Below are positions 12,674 to 22,988 of a DNA stretch of 64,000 nucleotides, piece by piece. The stretch's first letter is position 1. Every line of letters starts with the position of its first letter. Origin of the DNA: Hydractinia symbiolongicarpus (Eukaryota; Cnidaria; Hydrozoa; Anthoathecata; Hydractiniidae); NCBI RefSeq assembly GCF_029227915.1, contig NC_079877.1, positions 2,108,001 to 2,172,000 of the forward strand. The letters run 5' to 3'. Below the pieces are notes generated by a model. The model was not told where the DNA came from. It saw only the letters and a program-made list of their open reading frames with translations, and did no database searches. A program made the translations under genes and the position numbers.

Positions 12674-14541
12674 GCGCTGTGGTAAGGCTTTATTTAAAAA
12701 TTAAGATAAATAAGTCAATTTTAATTGTGGGACCAATCCTAGCCGTTATTGCGCGCTGAAGAAATAGAGACAGTTTCTAAAACTAAATTTCATTGATTTT
12801 CTAACGGTGTCAATCCGTTTGAGTTAGAACGGTTGCGTCACATAATCGTACCAACATGTATTTAGTGATTTTTTTCCGATATTACAAAGTTGTATCGCTT
12901 TCAACAGTGAAACGATTGACTGTGGGACTTAATTGAACTGATTTTGGACTTTGACCTTATAAATGTGATAAATGAGTCATTTTGACTACAAGAAATGATA
13001 TTCTTCTTAATTTGACATGATTGCTGGAACTCAGCGATTACACTAGGCGCTGTGGTAAGGCTTTATTTAAAAATTAAGATAAATAAGTCAATTTTAATTG
13101 TGGGACCAATCCTAGCCGTTATCGCGCGCTGAAGAAATAGACACAGTTTCTAAAACTAAATTTCTTTGATTTTCTAACGGTGTCAATCCGTTTGACATAC
13201 AACGGTTGCGTCACATAATCGTACCAACATGTATTTAGTGATTTTCTTCCGATATTACTAAGTTGTATCGCTTTCAACAGTGAAACGATTGACTGTGGGA
13301 CTTAATTGAACTGATTTTGGACTTTGACCTTATAAATGTGATAAATGAGTCATTTTGACTACAAGAAATGATATTCTTCTTAATCTGACATGATTGCTGG
13401 AACTCAGCGATTTCACTGGGCGCTGTGGTAAGGCTTTATTTAAAAATTAAGATAAATAAGTCATTTTTTACTGTGGGAACAATCCTAGCCGTTATCGCGC
13501 GCTGAAGAAATAGAGACAGTTTCTAAAACTAAATTTAATTGATTTTCGAACGGTGTCAATCCGTTTGAGTTACAACGGTTGCGTCACACATTCGTACCAA
13601 CATGTATTTAGCGATTTTTTTTCCGATATTACTAAGTTGTATCGCTTTCAACAGTGAAACGATTGACTGTGGGACTTAATTGAACTGATTTTGGACTTTG
13701 ACCTTATAAATGTGATAAATGAGTCATTTTGACTACAAGAAATGATATTCTTCTTAATCTGACATGATTGCTGGAACTCAGCGATTTCACTGGGCGCTGT
13801 GGTAAGGCTTTATTTAAAAATTAAGATAAATAAGTCATTTTTTACTGTGGGAACAATCCTAGCCGTTATCGCGCGCTGAAGAAATAGAGACAGTTTCTAA
13901 AACTAAATTTAATTGATTTTCGAACGGTGTCAATCCGTTTGAGTTACAACGGTTGCGTCACACATTCGTACCAACATGTATTTAGCGATTTTTTTTCCGA
14001 TATTACTAAGTTGTATCGCTTTCAACAGTGAAACGATTGACTGTGGGACTTAATTGAACTGATTTTGGACTTTGACCTTATAAATGTGATAAATGAGTCA
14101 TTTTGACTACAAGAAATGATATTCTTCTTAATCTGACATGATTGCTGGAACTCAGCGATTTCACTGGGCGCTGTGGTAAGGCTTTATTTAAAAATTAAGA
14201 TAAATAAGTCATTTTTTACTGTGGGAACAATCCTAGCCGTTATCGCGCGCTGAAGAAATAGAGACAGTTTCTAAAACTAAATTTAATTGATTTTCGAACG
14301 GTGTCAATCCGTTTGAGTTACAACGGTTGCGTCACACATTCGTACCAACATGTATTTAGCGATTTTTTTTCCGATATTACTAAGTTGTATCGCTTTCAAC
14401 AGTGAAACGATTGACTGTGGGACTTAATTGAACTGATTTTGGACTTTGACCTTATAAATGTGATAAATGAGTCATTTTGACTACAAGAAATGATATTCTT
14501 CTTAATTTGACATGATTGCTGGAACTCAGCGATTACACTGG
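12674..14541 (+). repeat. Y-Z-X-X-X module, second copy with one more X
   Basis: Units start at 12674 (Y), 13047 (Z), 13420, 13794 and 14168 (X). It repeats the preceding module (shift 1,494 bp) but has three X units, and the next Y follows 1,868 bp later at 14542. Adjacent X units look identical. Copy B holds only a single Y-Z-X-X' here (36035-37528), so this growth is private to copy A or was lost in B. Confidence 0.82.
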
Positions 14542-15317
14542 GCGCTGTGGTAAGGCTTTATTTAAAAATTAAGATAAATAAGTCAATTTTAATTGTGGGA
14601 CCAATCCTAGCCGTTATTGCGCGCTGAAGAAATAGAGACAGTTTCTAAAACTAAATTTCATTGATTTTCTAACGGTGTCAATCCGTTTGAGTTAGAACGG
14701 TTGCGTCACATAATCGTACCAACATGTATTTAGTGATTTTTTTCCGATATTACAAAGTTGTATCGCTTTCAACAGTGAAACGATTGACTGTGGGACTTAA
14801 TTGAACTGATTTTGAGCTTTGACCTTATAAATGTAATAAATGAGCCATTATGACTAGAAGAAATAACATTCTCTTTAATTTGACATGGTTGCTGAAACTC
14901 AGCGATTACACTATTCGCTGTGGTAGCGCTTTGTTTAAAAGTTAAGATAAATAAGTCATTTATTACGGGGAAACAATCCTAGCCGTTATCGCACGCTGAA
15001 GAAATAGAGACAGTTTCAAAAACTACATTTCATTGCCTTTCTAACGGTGTCAATCCGTTTGAGTTAAAACGGTTGCGTCACATAATCGTACCAACATATA
15101 TTTAGTGATTTTCTTCCGTTATTACTAAGTTGTATCGCTTTCAACAGAGAAACGATTGACTGTGAGACTTAATTGAACTGATTTTGGACTTTGACCTTAT
15201 AAATGTGATAAATGAGTCATTTTGACTAGAAGAAATGATATTCTTTTTAATTTGACATGATTGCTGGAACTCAGCGATTTCACTGGGCGCTGTGGTAAGG
15301 CTTTATTTAAAAATTAA

Positions 15318-15339
15318 GATAAATAAGTCATTTTTTACT
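15318..15339 (+). repeat. Internal direct repeat within the unit, copy 1
   Basis: Unit positions 32-53 read GATAAATAAGTCATTTT followed by TTACT. Positions 294-314 of the same unit read GATAAATGAGTCATTTT followed by GACT. About 19 of 22 positions agree. The two copies lie 262 bp apart within a unit, or about 111 bp apart across the unit boundary. Most subfamilies keep both. The pair could be a repeated binding box or a trace of an older duplication inside the unit. Confidence 0.5.
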
Positions 15340-15415
15340 GTGGGACCAATCCTAGCCGTTATCGCGCGCTGAAGAAATAGAGACAGTTTCTAAAACTAAA
15401 TTTCATTGATTTTCT

Positions 15416-15445
15416 AACGGTGTCAATCCGTTTGAGTTACAACGG
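15416..15445 (+). other. Alternating AACGG / CCGTT / AACGG motif cluster
   Basis: Within 30 bp lie AACGG (15416-15420), CCGTT (15428-15432) and AACGG (15441-15445), so the middle motif is an inverted copy of both neighbours, with 7- and 8-base gaps. A further CCGTT lies upstream in the unit (positions 71-75, preceded by AG). Three of the four fit the YAAC(G/T)G consensus recognised by Myb-type DNA-binding domains (family knowledge). The last two motifs persist in the most divergent K-type units. Function is inferred; the motifs themselves are seen. Confidence 0.5.
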
Positions 15446-15466
15446 TTGCGTCACACATTCGTACCA
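15426..15466 (+). other. Most conserved core of the satellite unit
   Basis: Unit positions about 140-180 contain CCGTTTGAGTTACAACGG, then TTGCGTCACA, then TTCGTACCA. K-type units (for example 1491-1862, 2609-2980, 55487-55859) differ from the common type on both sides, with TTGGCGGTATAATT before and AGCGAAAGTATTC after. They nevertheless keep this core almost unchanged. In the common types the recurrent changes within it are GTTACAACGG to GTTAGAACGG or GTTAAAACGG and CACACATTC to CACATAATC. A constant box in a diverging satellite is a pattern seen where a centromere protein binds; that is inference here. Confidence 0.5.
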
Positions 15467-15570
15467 ACATGTATTTAGTGATTTTTTTCCGATATTACTA
15501 AGTTGTATCGCTTTCAACAGTGAAACGATTGACTGTGGGACTTAATTGAACTGATTTTGGACTTTGACCT

Positions 15571-15577
15571 TATAAAT
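15571..15577 (+). promoter_or_regulatory. TATA-like TATAAAT motif, weak
   Basis: ACCTTATAAATG is present in nearly every unit. TATAAAT matches a TATA box, and many satellites are transcribed at low level (general knowledge). No initiator or other promoter element can be argued from sequence, and the region is A/T-rich, so this may be chance. Confidence 0.12.
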
Positions 15578-15579
15578 GT

Positions 15580-15600
15580 GATAAATGAGTCATTTTGACT
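15580..15600 (+). repeat. Internal direct repeat within the unit, copy 2
   Basis: Second copy of the GATAAAT(A/G)AGTCATTTT box at unit positions 294-314. Two states dominate across the array: GAGTCATTTTGACTACAAG and GAGCCATTTTGACTAGAAG. They are useful diagnostic positions for unit lineage. K-type units are more diverged here (GAGACAATTGGACTCC). Confidence 0.5.
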
Positions 15601-15659
15601 ACAAGAAATGATATTCTTCTTAATTTGACATGATTGCTGGAACTCAGCGATTACACTGG

Positions 15660-18641
15660 GCGCTGTGGTAAGGCTTTATTTAAAAATTAAGATAAATAAG
15701 TCAATTTTAATTGTGGGACCAATCCTAGCCGTTATCGCGCGCTGAAGAAATAGAGACAGTTTCTAAAACTAAATTTCATTGATTTTCTAACGGTGTCAAT
15801 CCGTTTGAGTTAGAACGGTTGCGTCACATAATCGTACCAGCATGTATTTAGTGATTTTCTTCCGATATTACTAAGTTGTATCGCTTTCAACAGAGAAACG
15901 ATTGACTGTGGGACTTAATTGAACTGATTTTGAGCTTTGACCTTATAAATGTAATAAATGAGCCATTATGACTAGAAGAAATAACATTCTCTTTAATTTG
16001 ACATGATTGCTGAAACTCAGCGATTACACTATTCGCTGTGGTAGCGCTTTGTTTAAAAGTTAAGATAATTAAGTCATTTATTACGGGGAAACAATCCTAG
16101 CCGTTATCGCACGCTGAAGAAATAGAGACAGTTTCAAAAACTACATTTCATTGCCTTTCTAACGGTGTCAATCCGTTTGAGTTAAAACGGTTGCGTCACA
16201 TAATCGTACCAACATGTATTTAGTGATTTTCTTCCGTTATTACTAAGTTGTATCGCTTTCAACAGAGAAACGATTGACTGTGAGACTTAATTGAACTGAT
16301 TTTGGACTTTGACCTTATAAATGTGATAAATGAGTCATTTTGACTAGAAGAAATGATATTCTTTTTAATTTGACATAATTGCTGGAACTCAGCGATTTCA
16401 CTGGGCGCTGTGGTAAGGCTTTATTTAAAAATTAAGATAAATAAGTCATTTTTTACTGTGGGACCAATCCTAGCCGTTATCGCGCGCTGAAGAAATAGAG
16501 ACAGTTTCTAAAACTAAATTTCATTGATTTTCTAACGGTGTCAATCCGTTTGAGTTACAACGGTTGCGTCACACATTCGTACCAACATGTATTTAGTGAT
16601 TTTTTCCGATATTACTAAGTTGTATCGCTTTCAACAGTGAAACGATTGACTGTGGGACTTAATTGAGCTGATTTTGGACTTTGACCTTATAAATGTGATA
16701 AATGAGTCATTTTGACTACAAGAAATGATATTCTTCTTAATTTGACATGATTGCTGGAACACAGCGATTACACTGGGCGCTGTGGTAAGGCTTTACTTAA
16801 AAATTAAGATAAATAAGTCAATTTTAATTGTGGGACCAATCCTAGCCGTTATCGCGCGCTGAAGAAATAGAGACAGTTTCTAAATCTAAATTTCATTGAT
16901 TTTCTAACGGTGTCAATCCGTTTGAGTTAGAACGGTTGCGTCACATAATCGTACCAGCATGTATTTAGTGATTTTCTTCCGATATTACTAAGTTGTATCG
17001 CTTTCAACAGAGAAACGATTGACTGTGGGACTTAATTGAACTGATTTTGGGCTTTGACCTTATAAATGTAATAAATGAGCCATTAAGACTAGAAGAAATA
17101 ACATTCTCTTTAATTTGACATGATTGATGGAACTCACCGATTACACTGGGCGCTGTGGTAACGGTTTATTTATAAATTGAGATAAATAAGTCATTTTGTA
17201 CTGTGGGACCAATCCTAGCCGTTATCGCGCGCTGAAGAAATAGAGACAGTTTCAAAAACTACATTTCATTGACTTTCTAACGGTGTCAATCCGTTTGACA
17301 TACAACGGTTGCGTCACATAATCGTACCAACATGTATTTAGTGATTTTCTTCCGATATTACTAAGTTGTATCGCTTTCAACAGTGAAACGATTGACTGTG
17401 GGACTTAATTGAACTGATTTTGGACTTTGACCTTATAAATGTGATAAATGAACCATTTTGACTACAAGAAATGATATTCTTCTTAATTTGACATGATTGC
17501 TGGAACTCAGCGATTTCACTGGGCGCTGTGGTAAGGCTTTATTTAAAAATTAAGATAAATAAGTCAATTTTAATTGTGGGACCAATCCTAGCCGTTATCG
17601 CGCGCTGAAGAAATAGAGACAGTTTCTAAAACTAAATTTCATTGATTTTCTAACGGTGTCAATCCGTTTGAGTTACAACGGTTGCGTCACACATTCGTAC
17701 CAACATGTATTTAGTGATTTTTTTCCGATATTACTAAGTTGTATCGCTTATAACAGTGAAACGATTGACTGTGGGACTTAATTGAACTGATTTTGGACTT
17801 TGACCTTATAAATGTGATAAATGAGTCATTTTGACTACAAGAAATGATATTCTTCTTAATTTGACATGATTGCTGGAACTCAGCGATTTCACTGAGCGCT
17901 GTGGTAAGGCTTCATTTAAAAATTAAGATAAATAAGTCATTTTTTAATGTGGGACCAATCCTAGCCGTTATCGCGCGCTGAAGAAATAGAGACAGTTTCT
18001 AAAACTAAATTTCATTGATTTTCTAACGGTGTCAATCCGTTTGAGTTACAACGGTTGCGTCACACATTCGTACCAACATGTATTTAGTGATTTTTTTCCG
18101 ATATTACTAAGTTGTATCGCTTATAACAGTGAAACGATTGACTGTGGGACTTAATTGAACTGATTTTGGACTTTGACCTTACAAATGTGATAAATGAGTC
18201 ATTTTGACTACAAGAAATGATATTCTTCTTAATTTGACATGATTGCTGGAACACAGCGATTACACTGGGCGCTGTGGTAAGGCTTTATTTAAAAATTAAG
18301 ATAAATAAGTCAATTTTAATTGTGGGACCAATCCTAGCCGTTAGCGCGTGCTGAAGATATAGAGACAGTTTCAAAAACTCCATTTCGTTGACTTTCTAAC
18401 GGTGTCAATCCGTTTGAGTTACAACGGTTGCGTCACACATTCGTACCAACATGTGTTTAGTGATGTTTTTCCGATATTACTAAGTTGTATCGCTTTCAAC
18501 AGTGAAACGATTGACTGTGGGACTTAATTGAACTGATTTTGGACTTTGACCTTATAAATGTGATAAATGAGTCATTTTGACTACAAGAAATGATATTCTT
18601 CTTAATTTGAGATGATTGCTGGAACTCAGCGATTACACTGG
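15660..18641 (+). repeat. Eight-unit block, first copy (2,982 bp)
   Basis: Units start at 15660, 16033, 16405, 16777, 17150, 17523, 17896 and 18269. The unit at 16405 has a shortened run of six T before CCG, a useful marker. The unit at 18269 is a mosaic: an AAGGC start with AATTTTAATTG, then a P-type GAAGATATAG remainder. Confidence 0.78.
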
Positions 18642-19386
18642 GCGCTGTGGTAAGGCTTTATTTAAAAATTAAGATAAATAAGTCAATTTTAATTGTGGGA
18701 CCAATCCTAGCCGTTATCGCGCGCTGAAGAAATAGAGACAGTTTCTAAAACTAAATTTCATTGATTTTCTAACGGTGTCAATCCGTTTGAGTTAGAACGG
18801 TTGCGTCACATAATCGTACCAGCATGTATTTAGTGATTTTCTTCCGATATTACTAAGTTGTATCGCTTTCAACAGAGAAACGATTGACTGTGGGACTTAA
18901 TTGAACTGATTTTGAGCTTTGACCTTATAAATGTAATAAATGAGCCATTATGACTAGAAGAAATAACATTCTCTTTAATTTGACATGATTGCTGAAACTC
19001 AGCGATTACACTATTCGCTGTGGTAGCGCTTTGTTTAAAAGTTAAGATAATTAAGTCATTTATTACGGGGAAACAATCCTAGCCGTTATCGCACGCTGAA
19101 GAAATAGAGACAGTTTCAAAAACTACATTTCATTGCCTTTCTAACGGTGTCAATCCGTTTGAGTTAAAACGGTTGCGTCACATAATCGTACCAACATGTA
19201 TTTAGTGATTTTCTTCCGTTATTACTAAGTTGTATCGCTTTCAACAGAGAAACGATTGACTGTGAGACTTAATTGAACTGATTTTGGACTTTGACCTTAT
19301 AAATGTGATAAATGAGTCATTTTGACTAGAAGAAATGATATTCTTTTTAATTTGACATAATTGCTGGAACTCAGCGATTTCACTGG

Positions 19387-19822
19387 GCGCTGTGGTAAGG
19401 CTTTATTTAAAAATTAAGATAAATAAGTCATTTTTTACTGTGGGACCAATCCTAGCCGTTATCGCGCGCTGAAGAAATAGAGACAGTTTCTAAAACTAAA
19501 TTTCATTGATTTTCTAACGGTGTCAATCCGTTTGAGGAAATAGAGACAGTTTCTAAAACTAAATTTCATTGATTTTCTAACGGTGTCAATCCGTTTGAGT
19601 TAGAACGGTTGCGTCACATAATCGTACCAGCATGTATTTAGTGATTTTCTTCCGATATTACTAAGTTGTATCGCTTTCAACAGAGAAACGATTGACTGTG
19701 GGACTTAATTGAACTGATTTTGGGCTTTGACCTTATAAATGTAATAAATGAGCCATTAAGACTAGAAGAAATAACATTCTCTTTAATTTGACATGATTGA
19801 TGGAACTCACCGATTACACTGG
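19387..19822 (+). repeat. Enlarged 436-bp unit with a 63-bp internal duplication
   Basis: This unit has 373 + 63 bp. The segment from GAAATAGAGACAG to CCGTTTGAG occurs twice in a row. The first half matches the unit at 16405, the second half the unit at 16777, so it is a fusion of two neighbours by out-of-register exchange. Confidence 0.85.
19474..19599 (+). repeat. 63-bp direct tandem duplication (19474-19536, 19537-19599)
   Basis: Two adjacent copies starting GAAATAGAGACAG and ending CCGTTTGAG. The junction is at TTTGAG|GAAATAG. It is the only kind of within-unit tandem duplication in the window and recurs in copy B at 46190-46315. Confidence 0.85.
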
Positions 19823-21686
19823 GCGCTGTGGTAACGGTTTATTTATAAATTGAGATAAATAAGTCATTTTGTACTGTGGGACCAATCCTAGCCGTTATCG
19901 CGCGCTGAAGAAATAGAGACAGTTTCAAAAACTACATTTCATTGACTTTCTAACGGTGTCAATCCGTTTGACATACAACGGTTGCGTCACATAATCGTAC
20001 CAACATGTATTTAGTGATTTTCTTCCGATATTACTAAGTTGTATCGCTTTCAACAGTGAAACGATTGACTGTGGGACTTAATTGAACTGATTTTGGACTT
20101 TGACCTTATAAATGTGATAAATGAGCCATTTTGACTACAAGAAATGATATTCTTCTTAATTTGACATGATTGCTGGAACTCAGCGATTTCACTGGGCGCT
20201 GTGGTAAGGCTTTATTTAAAAATTAAGATAAATAAGTCATTTTTTACTGTGGGACCAATCCTAGCCGTTATCGCGCGCTGAAGAAATAGAGACAGTTTCT
20301 AAAACTAAATTTCATTGATTTTCTAACGGTGTCAATCCGTTTGAGTTACAACGGTTGCGTCACACATTCGTACCAACATGTATTTAGTGATTTTTTTCCG
20401 ATATTACTAAGTTGTATCGCTTTCAACAGTGAAACGATTGACTGTGGGACTTAATTGAACTGATTTTGGACTTTGACCTTATAAATGTGATAAATGAGTC
20501 ATTTTGACTACAAGAAATGATATTCTTCTTAATTTGACATAATTGCTGGAACTCAGCGATTACACTGGGCGCTGTGGTAAGGCTTTATTTAAAAATTAAG
20601 ATAAATAAGTCAATTTTAATTGTGGGACCAATCCTAGCCGTTATCGCGCGCTGAAGAAATAGAGACAGTTTCTAAAACTAAATTTCATTGATTTTCTAAC
20701 GGTGTCAATCCGTTTGAGTTACAACGGTTGCGTCACACATTCGTACCAACATGTATTTAGTGATTTTTTTCCGATATTACTAAGTTGTATCGCTTATAAC
20801 AGTGAAACGATTGACTGTGGGACTTAATTGAACTGATTTTGGACTTTGACCTTATAAATGTGATAAATGAGTCATTTTGACTACAAGAAATGATATTCTT
20901 CTTAATTTGACATGATTGCTGGAACTCAGCGATTTCACTGAGCGCTGTGGTAAGGCTTCATTTAAAAATTAAGATAAATAAGTCATTTTTTACTGTGGGA
21001 CCAATCCTAGCCGTTATCGCGCGCTGAAGAAATAGAGACAGTTTCTAAAACTAAATTTCATTGATTTTCTAACGGTGTCAATCCGTTTGAGTTACAACGG
21101 TTGCGTCACACATTCGTACCAACATGTATTTAGTGATTTTTTTCCGATATTACTAAGTTGTATCGCTTATAACAGTGAAACGATTGACTGTGGGACTTAA
21201 TTGAACTGATTTTGGACTTTGACCTTACAAATGTGATAAATGAGTCATTTTGACTACAAGAAATGATATTCTTCTTAATTTGACATGATTGCCGGAACTC
21301 AGCGATTACACTGGACCCTGTGGTCTCGATTCATTTAAAAATTTAGATAAATAAGTCATTTTTACTGTGGGACCAATCCTAGCCGTTAGCGCGCGCTGAA
21401 GATATAGAGACAGTTTCAAAAACTCCATTTCGTTGACTTTCTAACGGTGTCAATCCGTTTGAGTTACAACGGTTGCGTCACACATTCGTACCAACATGTG
21501 TTTAGTGATGTTTTTCCGATATTACTAAGTTGTATCGCTTTCAACAGTGAAACGATTGACTGTGGGACTTAATTGAACTGATTTTGGACTTTGACCTTAT
21601 AAATGTGATAAATGAGTCATTTTGACTACAAGAAATGATATTCTTCTTAATTTGACATGATTGCTGGAACTCAGCGATTACACTGG

Positions 21687-22804
21687 GCGCTGTGGTAAGG
21701 CTTTATTTAAAAATTAAGATAAATAAGTCAATTTTAATTGTGGGACCAATCCTAGCCGTTATCGCGCGCTGAAGAAATAGAGACAGTTTCTAAAACTAAA
21801 TTTCATTGATTTTCTACCGGTGTCAATCCGTTTGAGTTACAACGGTTGCGTCACACATTCGTACCAATATGTATTTAGTGATTTTTTTCCGATATTACTA
21901 AGTTGTATCGCTTTCAACAGTGAAACGATTGACTGTGGGACTTAATTGAACTGATTTTGGACTTTGACCTTATAAATGTGATAAATGAGTCATTTTGACT
22001 ACAAGAAATGATATTCTTCTTAATTTGACATGATTGCCGGAACTCAGCGATTACACTGGACCCTGTGGTAGCGATTCATTTAAAAATTTAGATAAATAAG
22101 TCATTTTTACTGTGGGACCAATCCTAGCCGTTAGCGCGCGCTGAAGATATAGAGACAGTTTTAAAAACTCCATTTCGTTGACTTTCTAACGGTGTCAATC
22201 CGTTTGAGTTAAAACGGTTGCATCACATAATCGTACCAACATGTATTTAGTGATTTTCTTCCGATATTACTAAGTTGTATCGCTTTCAATAGAGAAACGA
22301 TTGACTGTGGGACTTAATTGAACTGATTTTGGACTTTGACCTTATAAATGTAATAAATGGGCCATTTTGACTAGAAGAAATAACATTCTCCTTAATTTGA
22401 CATGATTGATGGAACTCACCGATTACACTGGGCGCTGTGGTAACGCTTTATTTAAAAAGTAAAATAAATAAGTCATTTTGTACTGTGGGACGAATCCTAG
22501 CCGTTATCGTGCGGCGAAGAAATAGAGACAGTTTGAAAAACTACATTTCATAGACTTTCTAACGGTGTCAATCCGTTTGACTTACAACGGTTGCGTCACA
22601 TAATCGTACCAACATGTATTTAGTGATTTTCTTCCGATCTTACTAAGTTGTATCGCTTTCAACAGTGTAACGATTGACTGTGGGACTTAATTGAACTGAT
22701 TTTAGACTTTGACCTTATAAATGTGATAAATGAGTCATTTTGACTACAAGAAATGATATTCTTCTTAATTTGACATGATTGCTGGAACTCAGCGATTTCA
22801 CTGG
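21687..22804 (+). repeat. Three units at the end of copy A
   Basis: Units at 21687 (common), 22060 (P-type start, GTTTTAAAAACTCC) and 22432 (with unusual changes GGGACGAATCC, TGCGGCGAAG, TTTGAAAAAC and GTGTAACG). All recur in copy B at 48403-49520. Confidence 0.72.
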
Positions 22805-22988
22805 GCGCTGTGGTAAGACTTTATTTAAAAATTAAGATAAATAAGTCATTTTTTACTGTGGGACCAATCCTAGCCGTTATCGCGCGCTGAAGAAATAGAG
22901 ACAGTTTCCAAAACTAAATTTTATTGATTTTCTAACGGTGTCAATCCGTTTGAGTTACAACGGTTGCGTCACACATTCGTACCACTGG
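22805..22988 (+). repeat. Truncated 184-bp unit at the A/B junction
   Basis: A normal unit runs to CATTCGTACCA and then switches to CTGG plus a P-type unit start. About 189 bp, the second half of the unit, is missing. The equivalent unit in copy B (49521-49893) is complete. The joined ends share only CA. Confidence 0.88.

Larger units (their letters stand above)
14542..15659 (+). repeat. Three units linking the Y-Z-X zone to the 8-unit zone
   Basis: A Y-type unit (14542), a GGGGAAAC-type unit (14915) and a common unit (15287). The same three occur in copy B at 37529-38646 and again at 40885-42002. Confidence 0.75.
15287..15659 (+). repeat. Reference 373-bp satellite unit
   Basis: A typical unit of the common type, used here for internal numbering. 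In order it has: a GCGCTGTGGTAAGGC start (1-15); an A/T-rich stretch (18-50); ACTGTGGGACCAATCC (51-66); a CpG cluster TATCGCGCGCTG (74-85); an A-rich stretch (88-118); the AACGG/CCGTT cluster (130-159); a conserved core (140-180); a T run before CCGATATTACTAAG (195-214); TATAAAT (285-291); and a conserved end around TTGACATGATTGCTGG (339-354). Other subfamilies differ mainly at 1-60, 100-130, 190-210 and 295-335. The unit is non-coding. Confidence 0.9.
18642..21686 (+). repeat. Eight-unit block, second copy, rearranged
   Basis: Follows the first copy at a shift of 2,982 bp until 19536. There about 309 bp are missing and two units are fused into one of 436 bp, and the shift becomes 2,673. An extra unit at 20196 then raises it to 3,046. 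The last unit (21315) has a full P-type start where the first copy has a mosaic. Confidence 0.75.
742..22984 (+). repeat. Large tandem block, copy A (22,243 bp)
   Basis: About 60 units that match copy B (22985-49700) in order and sequence. The shift is 22,243-22,244 for the first 30 kb of the pair, 23,363 after a 3-unit insertion in B, then 22,987, 26,343 and finally 26,716. Differences noticed in the first 8.5 kb are few: GAAATGTT/GAAACGTT at about 2846/25089, a missing G at 3857, GACGG/GACAG at about 6058/28302, and CACCAATT/CACCGATT at about 7067/29311. The duplication must be recent. Confidence 0.88.

Noticed and set aside
15287-15659. A 124-bp sub-repeat (one third of the unit), suggested by ATTGACT-like motifs near positions 119, 241 and 362
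   Set aside because: Outside those short motifs the three thirds do not align, and the clearest internal repeat (positions 32 and 294) is out of phase with a 124-bp period.
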